From: Azospirillum picis
GTDB lineage: Bacteria > Pseudomonadota > Alphaproteobacteria > Azospirillales > Azospirillaceae
DNA length: 64,000 nt
Assembly: GCF_017876115.1 (NCBI RefSeq)
Contig: NZ_JAGINO010000007.1
Span: forward strand, 124,001 to 188,000
Direction: 5' to 3'
The translations under genes were made by a program, and so were the position numbers. The notes beneath the pieces are model-generated. The model searched no databases. It saw only the letters and a program-made list of their open reading frames with translations, and had not been told where the DNA came from. How positions within the stretch are numbered: the stretch's first letter is position 1; the number at the start of each line of letters is the position of its first letter. Positions 9,258 through 18,329 of the stretch are shown here, one piece after another.

Positions 9258-10568
9258 ATGACGAGTTCATCGATTGCGGCGCTCGAACGGGATGGCAGGC
9301 TGGTGAACGCGCGGCATCACGGGGTGAACCCTGGTGAGATCGCCATCGGTGTGATCATCGGCCGCACTTCCGAATTCTTCGACTTCTTCGTCTTTGCCAT
9401 CGCTTCGGTGATCGTCTTCCCGAAGCTTGTGTTTCCTTATGTGGATCCGCTGACCGGGACGCTTTGGTCCTTCGCCATCTTCGCGCTCGCCTTTATCGCG
9501 CGTCCGATCGGCACCTTCATCTTCATGGCCGTCGACGATGCCTACGGCCGCAGCACCAAGCTGACGATCGCGCTGTTCCTTCTGGGCGGCTCGACGGTGG
9601 CGCTGGCCTTCCTGCCCGGCTACGAGGCCATCGGCGCGGCGTCGGCCTGGCTTCTGGCCCTGTCGCGCATCGGGCAGGGCATCGCGCTGGGCGGCAGTTG
9701 GGACGGCCTCGCCTCGCTGCTGGCGATGAACGCGCCGGAGAACAAGCGGGGCTGGTATGCGATGATCCCGCAGCTCGGTGCGCCGATCGGCCTGATCGTC
9801 GCCAGCGGCCTGTTCGCCTATTTCGTCTCCAGCCTGTCGGCCGAGGATTTCGCGAGCTGGGGCTGGCGCTATCCCTTCTTCGTCGCCTTCGCCATCAACG
9901 TGGTGGCGCTGTTCTCGCGGCTGCGGCTGGTGCAGACGCCCGAGTTCGAACGGCTGTTCGACAATCGCGAGCTGCAGCCCGCCCCGGTGGTGGAAACCCT
10001 GCAGATGGAAGGCAAGCGGGTGGCGATCGGCGCCTTCGCACCGCTGGCCAGCTTCGCGCTGTTCCACATGGTGACGGTTTTCCCGCTGTCCTGGATCTCC
10101 CTGTTCACGCAGGAGGCGACCGCATCCTTCCTGCTGATCGAGGTGATCGCCGCGGTCTTCGGCGTCGCCGCCATCGTCGCCTCCGGCTACATCGCCGACC
10201 GGGTGGGGCGGCGGACGCTGCTTGGGAGCTGCGCCGCGGCGATCGCCGTGTTCAGCGGCTTCGCCCCGCTGCTGCTGAACGCCGGCCAGGTGGGTGAGCT
10301 GGTCTTCATGGTGCTGGGCTTCGTGATCCTCGGGCTGTCCTTCGGCCAGTCCTCGGGCTCGGTCGCCTCGGGCTTCAGCCAGCAGTACCGCTACACCGGG
10401 TCGGCGATGACCTCCGACCTCGCCTGGCTGTTCGGCGCCGGCTTCGCCCCCTTCGTCGCGCTGTACCTGTCGAGCGAGTTCGGCCTGATCGCGTCCGGCC
10501 TCTACCTGCTGTCGGGGGCTGTCTGCACGCTGGCGGCCCTGCGCATCAACAAGACGCTGTCGTCCTAG
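9258..10568 (+). CDS. MFS transporter, metabolite:H+ symporter type
   Basis: Twelve-helix major facilitator permease of 436 residues. The first helix region GRTSEFFDFFVFAIASVIVFP and the following DDAYGRST loop match the metabolite:H+ symporter branch (ProP, KgtP, ShiA relatives), as does the RIGQGIALGGSWDG segment near residue 140. The second-half loop ADRVGRR, near residue 313, is the repeated MFS motif. Substrate cannot be told from sequence. It is divergent from the cyo operon across a 181-base gap holding a palindrome, so shared control with the oxidase is possible. A clear terminator follows. Confidence 0.88.
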   Translation: MTSSSIAALERDGRLVNARHHGVNPGEIAIGVIIGRTSEFFDFFVFAIASVIVFPKLVFPYVDPLTGTLWSFAIFALAFIARPIGTFIFMAVDDAYGRSTKLTIALFLLGGSTVALAFLPGYEAIGAASAWLLALSRIGQGIALGGSWDGLASLLAMNAPENKRGWYAMIPQLGAPIGLIVASGLFAYFVSSLSAEDFASWGWRYPFFVAFAINVVALFSRLRLVQTPEFERLFDNRELQPAPVVETLQMEGKRVAIGAFAPLASFALFHMVTVFPLSWISLFTQEATASFLLIEVIAAVFGVAAIVASGYIADRVGRRTLLGSCAAAIAVFSGFAPLLLNAGQVGELVFMVLGFVILGLSFGQSSGSVASGFSQQYRYTGSAMTSDLAWLFGAGFAPFVALYLSSEFGLIASGLYLLSGAVCTLAALRINKTLSS

Positions 10569-10578
10569 CATCGCCCAT

Positions 10579-10607
10579 GCACCCTTTCCCAAGCCGGGAA
10601 AGGGTGC
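10579..10607 (+). terminator. Rho-independent terminator after MFS gene
   Basis: Perfect 12-bp stem (GCACCCTTTCCC at 10579-10590 with its complement at 10596-10607), 5-base loop, then CGCTCCTTTTT ending at 10618. It lies 11 bases after the MFS stop codon. The T-run is only on the plus strand, so it serves the rightward gene. Confidence 0.85.
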
Positions 10608-10620
10608 CGCTCCTTTTTCC

Positions 10621-10677
10621 CGGCAAGCAGTCCCCTCCCTCTCCCGCAACGCGGGAGAGGGAGGGGACTGCTTGCCG
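10621..10677. repeat. 57-base perfect intergenic palindrome
   Basis: Two 27-bp arms (10621-10647 and 10651-10677) are exact reverse complements around the loop AAC. The core CTCCCGC...GCGGGAG is shared with the composite elements at 25161 and 28172, so this looks like a solo copy of the same intergenic repeat family. It lies between convergent genes. There is no U-run, so it is more a REP-like element than a simple terminator. Confidence 0.75.
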
Positions 10678-10723
10678 AATTCAGCGCCTCCGCGGCTTCG
10701 TGAAGGCCATGAGGCCCTTCTGA

Positions 10724-12979
10724 TCAGGTCGCGACGAACAGCAGGGAGCGGTCGGCGGTTTCCAGCAGGGCCGCAGCGACCGCGCCGAAGGACAGGGTTT
10801 CCTGACCCTGGCGGCTGACCCCCATCACCACAAGGCTGTGGCCGCCGCGGTCGGCCTGGTCGAGCACCGCGTCCTCGGCGGCCAGATCGGTGCGGGCAAT
10901 GGCCCGCACGGTGCGGTCATAGCGCTCGGCGATACCGGAGATCTCGTCCAGCGCCGCCTCCGCATCGCGGCGGGCCTGACGGCGGTTGCGGCGCGACGGG
11001 CGGACCGCCGTCGACCCGACATAGAGCACCGTCACCGGACAGTCGGCGGCGCGGCCCAGCGCCAGGGCGACTTCGGCGGCGCGGCGGGAGACCTCGGTGC
11101 CGCTGACCGCCACCAGGATGTCCAGCGGCGCCTCGACCGGCCGGGCGCGGTGGCTGCCGCGGGCCGAGACGACCGCCAACGGCCCGTCGAACCGGTTGGC
11201 CAGCTCCGAGAGGCGGGGCGGCAGGTCGGCAGCCGGCCGGTCCGCCTCCTCCATCCCGACCATCAACAGATCGTAGCCCTTGGCGGCCTCGCTTTCGATC
11301 ATGTCCTCGACGGGCATCTCGGGAGCGCGGGTCAGCACCTCGACCTCGGGCGGCGGTTCGTCGGGTGTGGCCGTGCGGGCCTGTGTCGCTTCGACGCTGG
11401 CCCGCACCACCGTCTCGTGGTCGCCTCCCGCGGCAGGTCCGGGCGCGGCATCGCCGTCGGCCGCGTCGGCTGCGCCATTGCCGTTGCCGACGCTGACGAC
11501 CGTCACCGGCAGCCCGCGCAAACCCGCCAGCATGCCGGCCAGCCGTGCCGCCAGCCGGCCGGGCGGCGTCTCGTCGACCGCCAGCAGCACCCGCTCCACG
11601 TTGGGGACGAAGCCCCGCTCCTCGAACGCCTCGCGCTCCAGCCGTTCGGTTTCCTCACGGCTCATCGGCAGGCGGCGCAGCGCCCAGCGCAGGGTCGGCG
11701 GCATCGCCAGGGTGGTCAGGACCGCCATGGTGACGATCATGGTGAAGAGTTCCTGGGTCAGCACCCCCATCGACAGGCCGATGGTGGCGACGATCACCTC
11801 GGTGGAACCGCGGGCGTTCATGCCGGTGGCGAGCGCCAGCGCTTCCCGCCGGCCGAGCCCGCCCATCCAGCCGCCGGCAAAGGCGCCGGCGAACTTGCCG
11901 AGGCTGGCGATCAGCACCAGCCCGGCGGTGAGCGCCAGCGGCATCGGGTCGGCGAGGATCGTCAGGTCCGCCTTGAGCCCTGCGACGCCGAAGAAGACCG
12001 GCATGAACAGCGCGGTGGTGATGCCGCGGAGCTGTTCATCGATCCGCCGGGTGAGGATGGGGGAGGAGCCCACCAGGATGCCGGCGACGAAGGCGCCCAG
12101 CACGGTGTGGACGCCGATGGCGTCGGTGGCCAGAGCCATCAGCCCCATCACCACCAGGACCGCCGACAGCACCGGCGCCTCGCTGACCAGGCTGTCGTTG
12201 GTCCAGCGGATCAGCCGGGCCATCAGCCGGCGCCCGGCCGTCAGGCTGATGCCGATGAAGCCCAGCGTGCCGAACACGCTCCAGGCCAGCGATCCCCATT
12301 CGAAGCTCCCCCGGGCCGCCAGCCCGAAGGTGATGGCGATGATGATCCAGCCGACGGTGTCGTCGATGATGGCGGAGGCGAGGATGACCTGCCCGACGTT
12401 GCGGCGGACGAAGTTCATCTCCCGCACCACCATGGCCACGATCTTCACGGAGGAGATCGACAGGGCGGTCCCGAGGAAGAGCGAGGCGATCAGGCGCTGC
12501 TCCGGATCCGGCAGCATCGACGCGGGCATGAGCTGGCCCAGCGCGAAGCCGCAGGCGAAGGGCACGAAGATGCCGGTCAGCGACACGGTGAAGGCGGCCC
12601 GGCCGACCTTGCGGATCAGCGACAGGTCGGTCTCCATCCCCGCCAGCAGCAGAAGGAGCAGGATCCCGATCTCGGAGACCGCGTTCAGCATGCCGGCCTG
12701 TTCGCGCCCGGATGGAAACAGGGCGTGCTGGGCGTCCGGCCACAACGCGCCGAAGAAGGTCGGACCCAGCAGGATGCCGGCGATCAGGGGGCCCATGACG
12801 GCGGGCTGGCCGATGCGCTGCATTCCCTCGCCCAACAGGCGGCCGGACAGGATCAGGACGATGATCTGGCCGATCAGCACCGTTTCCGACGGACCGGTGG
12901 AGGAGCCGCCCGCGGCGGCCGCGAACGATGCCCCCGGAAACAGGAGGGTCAGGAGGGACAGGAAGGCGGCCAAGGCCAC
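10724..12979 (-). CDS. CPA2 cation:proton antiporter with C-terminal universal-stress domains
   Basis: Fusion protein of 751 residues. Residues about 25-440 form a Kef/NapA-type antiporter with about 12 helices; landmarks are LLLLLAGMETDLSLI, GTALSISSVKI, VFFGVAGLKADL and GMNARGSTEVIVATIGLS. Instead of the TrkA-N domain of KefB/KefC, the C-terminal 300 residues contain two UspA-like regions: one from NVERVLLAVDETPP, and one from DILVAVSGTEVSRRAA to MGVSRQGQETLSFG, the latter with a G-x2-G-type nucleotide loop. Start is GTG at 12979. Likely K+ or Na+ efflux in exchange for protons, possibly gated by nucleotide binding to the stress domains; gating is inference. The gene converges on the MFS gene and follows the MscS gene. 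Confidence 0.88.
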   Translation of the reverse strand: MALAAFLSLLTLLFPGASFAAAAGGSSTGPSETVLIGQIIVLILSGRLLGEGMQRIGQPAVMGPLIAGILLGPTFFGALWPDAQHALFPSGREQAGMLNAVSEIGILLLLLLAGMETDLSLIRKVGRAAFTVSLTGIFVPFACGFALGQLMPASMLPDPEQRLIASLFLGTALSISSVKIVAMVVREMNFVRRNVGQVILASAIIDDTVGWIIIAITFGLAARGSFEWGSLAWSVFGTLGFIGISLTAGRRLMARLIRWTNDSLVSEAPVLSAVLVVMGLMALATDAIGVHTVLGAFVAGILVGSSPILTRRIDEQLRGITTALFMPVFFGVAGLKADLTILADPMPLALTAGLVLIASLGKFAGAFAGGWMGGLGRREALALATGMNARGSTEVIVATIGLSMGVLTQELFTMIVTMAVLTTLAMPPTLRWALRRLPMSREETERLEREAFEERGFVPNVERVLLAVDETPPGRLAARLAGMLAGLRGLPVTVVSVGNGNGAADAADGDAAPGPAAGGDHETVVRASVEATQARTATPDEPPPEVEVLTRAPEMPVEDMIESEAAKGYDLLMVGMEEADRPAADLPPRLSELANRFDGPLAVVSARGSHRARPVEAPLDILVAVSGTEVSRRAAEVALALGRAADCPVTVLYVGSTAVRPSRRNRRQARRDAEAALDEISGIAERYDRTVRAIARTDLAAEDAVLDQADRGGHSLVVMGVSRQGQETLSFGAVAAALLETADRSLLFVAT

Positions 12980-13031
12980 GATGGCGGGCTCCGTGACGGT
13001 TGTGGAACAGGCGCCTGTTAACGCCCCATCC

Positions 13032-14174
13032 CTATCGATTGATCCGCACCGGCTCCGGCATGCCGTCCGGAACGGAGTGCGCGAACTCCCGCCCGGCCAT
13101 CCGCTCGGTCGCCCGTTCGTTCGCCCTCTCGGTCCCCGGGCGGGCGATGTCGAGCCGGTCGCGCGGCAGGGAGCCCGGATAGTGCTCGGCCAGGAAGCGG
13201 ATCATTTCCTCGCGCACCAGGCAGCGCAGGTCCCAGGCGGTGCCGGCGTCGGGGGCGCTGACCAGGGCACGCAGCTCCATCGTATGTTCCTTCAGATCGG
13301 TGACCTGGAGGTTCCAAACCCGCTTGTCCCACAGGCTCGTTCCCTCCAGGACCTTGTGAAGATGGTCGCGCAGGGCCTGGATCGGCACGGAATAGTCGAC
13401 GTGCAGCATCACCGAGCCCAGGATGTTCGGTGCGTCGCGGGTCCAGTTCTGAAAGGGCTTCTCCAGGAAATAGCCCAGAGGCACGATGAGGCGGCGGTCG
13501 TCCCAGATGCGCACCACCACATAGGTCGAGGTGATCTCGTCGATGTTGCCCCATTCCCCCTCGACCACCACCGAGTCGCCGATGCGGATCGGCTGCGTCA
13601 GGGCGATCTGGATGCCGGCGATCAGGTTGGCGATGGTCGGGCGGGCGGCGATGCCGAGGACGATGCCCGCGACGCCGGCCGAGGCGAACAGGCTGATGCC
13701 GATGGTGCGCACCAGCGGCACCGTCATCAGCATGAAGCCGACCGTGATCCCCATGACGGCGAGCAGGGCCAGGCGCCGGAACACCGTCAGCTTGGTGCGC
13801 CGGCGGCGCCATTCGAAGCCGCGCTCGTTGGGGCCGCTCTGGTCGAGATAGGCGTCGAACACCGCCCCGACCTTGGTGGCGATCGACCAGCCGAGCGCCG
13901 CGATGAAGCCCATGCCGACCGCGCGGCCCAGCGGCTCCAGCAGGCTGGCGGGCAGCGGCAATGCCGGCATCGAGGCGAGCATCGCGGCGAAGGCCACGGC
14001 GAAACGGGTCGCCGTGATGCCGTTGCGCACCACGCGGCTCAGGACCGCGGCGTTGTGGGGACGGAACAGGCGTTGCAGCACCCGTACGACGGCTTCGTGA
14101 ATGGCAAGCGCGATGGCCACGGCAACGGCCGGCGCCGCAAGGGCGACGACCGTGGGGGAAATCAGCTCTTCCAT
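13032..14174 (-). CDS. MscS-family mechanosensitive channel
   Basis: Channel protein of 380 residues from the ATG at 14174, which has AGGA at the right distance; a longer frame opens at 14222 but without a usable ribosome site. About four to five hydrophobic segments precede the pore motif ASAGVAGIVLGIAARPTIANL. The beta domain follows with PIRIGDSVVVEGEWGNIDEI, then VRIWDDRRLIVPLGYF. The C-terminal tail is charged (ERANERATERM). It lies upstream of the antiporter gene in the same direction, 52 bases away, so the two may share a role in osmotic or ion homeostasis. It is not closely similar to the larger channel at 1941. Confidence 0.9.
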   Translation of the reverse strand: MEELISPTVVALAAPAVAVAIALAIHEAVVRVLQRLFRPHNAAVLSRVVRNGITATRFAVAFAAMLASMPALPLPASLLEPLGRAVGMGFIAALGWSIATKVGAVFDAYLDQSGPNERGFEWRRRRTKLTVFRRLALLAVMGITVGFMLMTVPLVRTIGISLFASAGVAGIVLGIAARPTIANLIAGIQIALTQPIRIGDSVVVEGEWGNIDEITSTYVVVRIWDDRRLIVPLGYFLEKPFQNWTRDAPNILGSVMLHVDYSVPIQALRDHLHKVLEGTSLWDKRVWNLQVTDLKEHTMELRALVSAPDAGTAWDLRCLVREEMIRFLAEHYPGSLPRDRLDIARPGTERANERATERMAGREFAHSVPDGMPEPVRINR

Positions 14175-14368
14175 CGGTTCCTGCTTGATCGGTGGAAAGG
14201 ACGCGATGTCCCTTGTGAACATCCTTGCCCGGAATTGGTTCGGGCTGCTGTCCTATCGGAGGATGGCGGGAGCCGGGTGGCTTAGGGCATCAGGTCAGGC
14301 CGCGCGCCGGCCCATTGCCATCCGTCGCAACCCGCCGCCCCAATCGTGCAGGGGGTGGGGAGCCGTCT

Positions 14369-14929
14369 TCAGGGCATCTCCCGTGCCGTCGCATTCTCCC
14401 CACCCGTTGATGGCCTATCGGTCAATGGCCTATCGGTCGACGCGTTGAACGTCAGCCGGCCGGCCGGCCAGGAGCGGACGAGGCCGCAGGCGCGCAGTTC
14501 CGGCAGGGCGGCGGCGATGGCGGCGGCCGATAGCCCGGTGGCACCGGCCAGCGCCGGGCCGCTCAAGGGACCTCGCTTCAATGCGGAGAGGATCGCCGCA
14601 CCGGGCGTGCCGGGGGCGGCGAGCAGGCGGGGAGTGCGGGGCGGCTTGCGGCTTCGGGCGGCGGCGACGACGAGCGCCAGCATGCGGAGCTGGCCCAGGC
14701 GCTGCATCGCGTTGCCGTTCCCGTCCTCGCCCAGCGACAGGGCGGTGTGGCAGCGGACGGTCTGGCGGGCGACGGCGGACAGATCCGCGGTGCGGCCGGC
14801 GGCCATGGCGGCCGCGGCTTCCTCGGCCAGGGTGGCCAGCTCCGCGTCGGCTGCGTCCCAATCGCCCCGCCCGACGGCGGCGAGCAGGTCGTCGGCCAGC
14901 AGGCGGAGAGCCGTTTCGAAGCCGGTCAT
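14369..14929 (-). CDS. Winged-helix-like protein coupled to nitrilase gene
   Basis: Uncharacterised protein of 186 residues. The first half is helical and acidic (GDWDAADAELATLAEEAAAA), the second half reads like a MarR/IclR-style winged helix: AAILSALKRGPLSGPALAGA, then GLSAAAIAAALPELRACGLV. Its ATG overlaps the stop of the nitrilase-fold gene by 4 bases, so the two are co-translated. A regulatory role tied to the hydrolase is possible, but the fold call is from pattern only and no family name is claimed. Confidence 0.6.
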   Translation of the reverse strand: MTGFETALRLLADDLLAAVGRGDWDAADAELATLAEEAAAAMAAGRTADLSAVARQTVRCHTALSLGEDGNGNAMQRLGQLRMLALVVAAARSRKPPRTPRLLAAPGTPGAAILSALKRGPLSGPALAGATGLSAAAIAAALPELRACGLVRSWPAGRLTFNASTDRPLTDRPSTGGENATAREMP

Positions 14930-16506
14930 TCCGCCTCCTCGGGCTCGGGCAGTTCCTGCCAGCGGTCCGGCGTCCAGCGGGAGCAGACATAGCCCGGGGC
15001 GGGGTCGGCGAGCGGCAGGGTGAGGCAGTCGATGCGCGGAGCGGCCGCTTCGTCCGCCCGCGGCTGGAAGAGCAGGGCGACGCCGCAATCGTGGATGATC
15101 ATGTCCTCCTCGCCGTTGGCGCGGCAGTAGCGGTTGAAGCGGTGGGAAAGGGCCATACTGTTGGCGACGATGACCCGGCAATAGCCGGTGCGGGAGGACG
15201 CCGCCCCTTCCTTCGCCTGCCAACGCCCGGTGGTCAGGCCACTGTCCATCACCGGCGTGACCAGCCAGTCGGCCGCCATCGCGGAGGCGATCCAGGCGCT
15301 CGGTTGCGACCGTCCCAGATCCTCGCAGATCGCGATTGCCAGGCGCCCGAATCCCGGCAGCTCGAACAGGGTGAAACGGCTGCCGGTCTCGATGTCCTCG
15401 CGGGCGCAGTCGAGCAGGCGGCCGTTGCGGTCGCGCAGGTCGTAGGAGCGGCACTGGTTGCTGTCCAGGTCCCAGCAGTGCAGCTTGGTCTGCCCGGCGA
15501 TCTCGCGGCCACGGCGGTCGAGCAGCAGCGCACGGTTGCGCGGCCTGCCGCCGTCCTTCGCCTGCTGCCGCACGCCGACCAGCGCATAGCGGATGGAGCC
15601 GTCGACCGCCTGCCGGCGCAACGCCTCGCTGATCGCGGCAAGCGTTTCCGGATGGGCGGAGACTTCCGGGAACAGGACGATGGTGGCGCCCTGTTCGGCC
15701 AGTGTCGCGACCGCATCCGCGGCGCGGCGGGCGAGCGGCCGTGCCAGCGGGTCGTACCAGGTCTCGCCATCGCGTTCGAAGCGATGGATGTCGAGATCGT
15801 CCTCGGCCTGCAAGAGGGGAACGACGCCGATGACGGGGCGCCAGTCGGGATCGGCCGGAACCTGGTCCTGCAGGCCGGCAAGGCGCTGGAAGCGCATGGT
15901 GATCCGCCTCTCCGGCTCGCCGTCCCGGTCGGCACCGACGGCCAGCGTCGGCGGGACGACCAGGAGGGTTCGGAACAGGTCGACCGGATCGAAGCCGTCG
16001 TCGCATCCGCCGGCGGAAGGCATGACCGCTTCACGGACGTTGAAGGCCCGCGCCAGCAGCCCCGGCCGCAGGATGAGCTGCCCGTCGGCGGGGTCGGCGT
16101 TGAAGCGGCCGTCCCGATTGTAGCGCCGCCGGGCCTCCAGGAGGTCCGCCGCCGCACCATCCGGGGCCGCCGAGCCCTGCATCCGAAGGTCCGCTGCCGC
16201 CGGGGCGTACCAGGCGGCGAAGGGCATGAACCAGGCGTCGATGGCCTGGGCGGCGGCGAGGACGCGGTCAAGCGGCGGCGCCCCGCCATCCGCCCCGCCG
16301 TCCGCCTCGCCATTTCCGCGGGCATCCGGATCGAGTACCCAGGTCTCCAGCGAGGCGGCGCCATCCCGCAGCCGCTCCGCGGCTGCGTCGAACAGCACCG
16401 CCGCGCGCTCCGGATCGGCCTCCAGCCGGCCCGCCAGGCTGCGGACCTCGTCCCGCCGAGCGGTCAGGCGGCGCCACAGCCCGATGAACAGGTCGGCGGG
16501 GTGCAT
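14926..16506 (-). CDS. Nitrilase-superfamily (C-N hydrolase) protein with long N-terminal extension
   Basis: Putative carbon-nitrogen hydrolase of 526 residues. The nitrilase Glu-Lys-Cys triad is complete: Glu281 in LFPEVSAHPE, Lys341 in GQTKLHCW and Cys394 in AIAICEDLGRS. The hydrolase domain covers about residues 225-515. The first 220 residues do not resemble nitrilase domains that I know and are acidic and helical. It is about 200 residues longer than ordinary nitrilases, and lacks the fused ammonia-using synthetase of NadE. The substrate (nitrile or amide) is unknown. The gene is third of a tight set: alcohol dehydrogenase, small membrane protein, hydrolase, winged-helix protein, with gaps of 9 and 6 bases and then an overlap of 4. 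Confidence 0.78.
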   Translation of the reverse strand: MHPADLFIGLWRRLTARRDEVRSLAGRLEADPERAAVLFDAAAERLRDGAASLETWVLDPDARGNGEADGGADGGAPPLDRVLAAAQAIDAWFMPFAAWYAPAAADLRMQGSAAPDGAAADLLEARRRYNRDGRFNADPADGQLILRPGLLARAFNVREAVMPSAGGCDDGFDPVDLFRTLLVVPPTLAVGADRDGEPERRITMRFQRLAGLQDQVPADPDWRPVIGVVPLLQAEDDLDIHRFERDGETWYDPLARPLARRAADAVATLAEQGATIVLFPEVSAHPETLAAISEALRRQAVDGSIRYALVGVRQQAKDGGRPRNRALLLDRRGREIAGQTKLHCWDLDSNQCRSYDLRDRNGRLLDCAREDIETGSRFTLFELPGFGRLAIAICEDLGRSQPSAWIASAMAADWLVTPVMDSGLTTGRWQAKEGAASSRTGYCRVIVANSMALSHRFNRYCRANGEEDMIIHDCGVALLFQPRADEAAAPRIDCLTLPLADPAPGYVCSRWTPDRWQELPEPEEAE

Positions 16507-16512
16507 GACCCG

Positions 16513-17040
16513 TCAGGCCGGCCCGGACGGCTGGAACTGCAGGATCTTCGGCGTGCGCATGTCCTCGGCGATCGGCGCGTCGCTCGCCGCCCCGCGCATG
16601 GCCTCGGCCGGGCGGGGAAAGCCGCTGCGGCCGCTGTAGTCGGGCAGCGGCTGGCGCCGGTAGGCGGCCTCCTCCTGGTGGAGCTTCTGGGCGCAGACGA
16701 TGTCGAGGGCCGTGGCCGCCACCACCGCGCCGAAGGCGATGCGGGCGTTGCCGGCGCGGGGATTGTCCTCCATGCCCGCCGCCAGAGTCGCCATGTCCAC
16801 GGCATCGCCGGCGATGCGGCCCCAGATCCAGGGCTTGGGATCACCGAGCGCCAGCAGGCCGACGCCGGCGGTGATCTCGCGCACGCCATAGGCGCGGATC
16901 AGGTTGGTCTTGTCCTCCATCCCCATCCAGCGGGCGATGCTGCGGCCGGCCATCAGCTCGGCCACGCCGAGCCCGATGCTGAACCAGCCCAGCCCGCGGG
17001 CGAGGGTGTCTCCGGTCGAGGAGCGGTCGTAATAGGCCAT
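16513..17040 (-). CDS. Small membrane protein next to Zn alcohol dehydrogenase
   Basis: Uncharacterised 175-residue protein. Two to four hydrophobic stretches (LGWFSIGLGVAELMAGRS, YGVREITAGVGLLAL, RIAFGAVVAATALDIV) are followed by a polar tail rich in Pro and Arg. Similar proteins are sometimes labelled cyclase/dehydrase in databases, a name with no biochemical support that I know of. The start at 17040 has AAGGTGA upstream. It begins 9 bases after the alcohol dehydrogenase stop and ends 6 bases before the hydrolase start, so it is part of that operon. Confidence 0.7.
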   Translation of the reverse strand: MAYYDRSSTGDTLARGLGWFSIGLGVAELMAGRSIARWMGMEDKTNLIRAYGVREITAGVGLLALGDPKPWIWGRIAGDAVDMATLAAGMEDNPRAGNARIAFGAVVAATALDIVCAQKLHQEEAAYRRQPLPDYSGRSGFPRPAEAMRGAASDAPIAEDMRTPKILQFQPSGPA

Positions 17041-17049
17041 GACGTCACC

Positions 17050-18222
17050 TTAGGGCTTGAGGACCACCTTGATGCAGCCGTCCCGCTTGTCGCGGAAGGT
17101 CTTGTACATCTCGGGGCCCTGGTCGAGGGGGACGGTGTGGGTGATGACGAAGGACGGGTCGATCTGTCCTTCCTGGATGCGGCGCAGCAGGTCGTCGGTC
17201 CAGCGGTTGACGTGGGTCTGGCCCATGCGGAAGGTCAGGCCCTTGTTCATGGCCATGCCGAAGGGGATCTTGTCGATCAGCCCGCCATAGACGCCTGGGA
17301 TCGACAGGGTTCCGGCCGGCCGGCAGACATACATCATCTCGCGCAGCACATGCGCCCGGTCGCTCTCCAGCATCAGCGCCTGCTTGGCACGGTCCATCAT
17401 GCTGTCGAGCGTGGCGGTGGCGTGCGCCTCCATGCCGACGGCGTCGATGCATTTCTCCGGACCCTTGCCGCCGGTCAGCTCGTTCAGCCGCTCGACGACG
17501 CTTTCCTCGTCGAAGTTGATGGTGGTGGCGCCGCCGGCCTGCGCCATGGCCAGGCGCTCGGGCACGCGGTCGATGGCGATGACCTGCTTGGCGCCGAGCA
17601 GGACGGCGCTGCGGATGGTCATCTGCCCGACCGGGCCGCAGCCCCAGATCGCCACGGTGTCGGTCGGCTGGATGTCGCATTGGGCGGCGGCCTGCCAGCC
17701 GGTGGGGAAGATGTCGCCGAGGAACAGCACCTGCTCGTCGGTCAGGCCATCGGGGATCTTGACGTGGGTACGGTCGGCGAAGGGGACGCGCACATATTCG
17801 GCCTGCCCGCCGGCATAGCCGCCGGTCAGGTGGGTGTAGCCGAACAGGCCGGCGGTGGTGTGGCCGAAGATCTTGTCGGCCATCGCCTTGTTGCGGTTGG
17901 ACCGCTCGCACACCGAGAAGTTGCCGCGCTTGCACTGATCGCATTCGCCACAGATGATGGTGAAGGGGATGACCACCCGCTCGCCCACCTTCAGCGCGCC
18001 CTTCGCCTCGGTGCCGACGTCGACCACCTCGCCCATGAACTCGTGGCCGACGATGTCGCCCTTCTCCATGCCCGGCATGAAGTGGTCATGCAGGTGCAGG
18101 TCCGAGCCGCAGATGGCGCAGGTGGTCACCTTGACGATGGCGTCGCGCGGGTGCTCGATCTCCGGATCCGCGACCGTGTCGCAGCGGATGTCGTTGGCGC
18201 CGTGCCAGACCAGTGCTCTCAT
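17050..18222 (-). CDS. Zinc-dependent alcohol dehydrogenase (formaldehyde-dehydrogenase-like MDR)
   Basis: Medium-chain NAD(P)-dependent dehydrogenase of 390 residues. The catalytic zinc site is in [14 protein letters not shown] and GHEFMGEV, the structural zinc cysteines in [15 protein letters not shown], and the Rossmann loop in [11 protein letters not shown] near residue 190. Length and layout fit the glutathione-independent formaldehyde/threonine dehydrogenase-like subgroup. The ATG at 18222 follows GGGGA with good spacing and gives MRALVWHG, the usual family start; an ATG at 18246 is the alternative. First gene of the four-gene set ending in the winged-helix protein. Physiological alcohol or aldehyde unknown. 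Confidence 0.9.
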   Translation of the reverse strand: MRALVWHGANDIRCDTVADPEIEHPRDAIVKVTTCAICGSDLHLHDHFMPGMEKGDIVGHEFMGEVVDVGTEAKGALKVGERVVIPFTIICGECDQCKRGNFSVCERSNRNKAMADKIFGHTTAGLFGYTHLTGGYAGGQAEYVRVPFADRTHVKIPDGLTDEQVLFLGDIFPTGWQAAAQCDIQPTDTVAIWGCGPVGQMTIRSAVLLGAKQVIAIDRVPERLAMAQAGGATTINFDEESVVERLNELTGGKGPEKCIDAVGMEAHATATLDSMMDRAKQALMLESDRAHVLREMMYVCRPAGTLSIPGVYGGLIDKIPFGMAMNKGLTFRMGQTHVNRWTDDLLRRIQEGQIDPSFVITHTVPLDQGPEMYKTFRDKRDGCIKVVLKP

Positions 18223-18329
18223 GGATGTTTCCCCGTCGAATGCCATTACGATGGCCGCGTGTTGGGCACGCAGGACAACAGGGTCGGCGGATGATGCGTT
18301 CCGCCTACCCTACTGCCTTCCGGGGTATG

